A stretch of DNA of 6,156 nt, taken from NCBI GenBank assembly GCA_003485015.1, contig DNCN01000140.1:1-6156 (forward strand), given 5' to 3'. Under the pieces are notes generated by a model that was not told the origin of the DNA, did not search any database, and was given only the letters and a program-made list of their open reading frames with translations. Each line of letters starts with the position of its first letter. The stretch's first letter is position 1. The DNA is from a bacterium. Its GTDB lineage: Bacteria > UBA9089. This document shows positions 6,106 through 6,156 of this stretch, piece by piece. The position numbers were made by a program, and so were the translations under genes.

Positions 6106-6156
6106 ATTCTAGGGGCGTATAAGCTAAATCTGTTATCCAATGGGTAGATATATCGA

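Noticed and set aside
5539..6147. 202-residue plus-strand frame opposite the response regulator
   Set aside because: It is the antisense shadow of a fully conserved receiver and AAA+ domain, with no family resemblance of its own.
6091..6156. Possible sigma-70 or sigma-54 promoter upstream of the response regulator
   Set aside because: TTGGAT with TATACG or TAGAAT has wrong spacing (13 or 23), and the TGG...GC spacing does not fit the -24/-12 pattern.

Overview
The window is bacterial. It carries a bacterial-type CoaD, an NtrC-family sigma-54 activator with a receiver domain, Shine-Dalgarno sites close to consensus and one near-consensus sigma-70 promoter. Base composition is moderate (mid-40s % GC by eye), with frequent AGA/AGG and ATA codons. 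The GH57 glucanotransferase/amylase is of the type seen in thermophiles and in many uncultivated anaerobic lineages. The sequence alone does not name a phylum. All five convincing genes lie on the minus strand, so the window reads right to left.

From the right: a sigma-54-dependent response regulator (4714-6090) begins just inside the window edge behind a strong ribosome binding site. Its kinase partner is not in the window. A 229-base gap follows (4485-4713), containing a good sigma-70 promoter (4530-4558). This promoter drives a compact three-gene operon: a membrane-anchored coiled-coil protein of unknown function (3888-4484), coaD for coenzyme A synthesis (3396-3881), and a GH57 alpha-glucan enzyme (1282-3393). 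Spacing is 6 bases between the first two genes, and the last two overlap or nearly abut. The GH57 gene lacks an ATG, GTG or TTG where the family fold needs one. Its Shine-Dalgarno lies inside the end of coaD and points to an ACG codon.

Between the GH57 gene and the leftmost gene is a 178-bp element (1054-1231) bounded by perfect 19-bp inverted repeats. Inside it is a 13-codon stub resembling the N terminus of a REP-associated (Y1/HUH) transposase, a second 12-bp inverted repeat and a TATAAT box facing left. It looks like a MITE made by internal deletion of such a transposon, and it lies where the promoter and leader of the leftmost gene would be.

The leftmost gene (133-1017) encodes a membrane-anchored protein with HEAT-like helical repeats and no recognised function. 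Bases 1-132 hold no convincing gene or terminator.

No complete undescribed system is evident. The most unusual points are the transposon-derived element with its possible promoter and leader role, the non-canonical GH57 start, and the two anchored proteins of unknown function.
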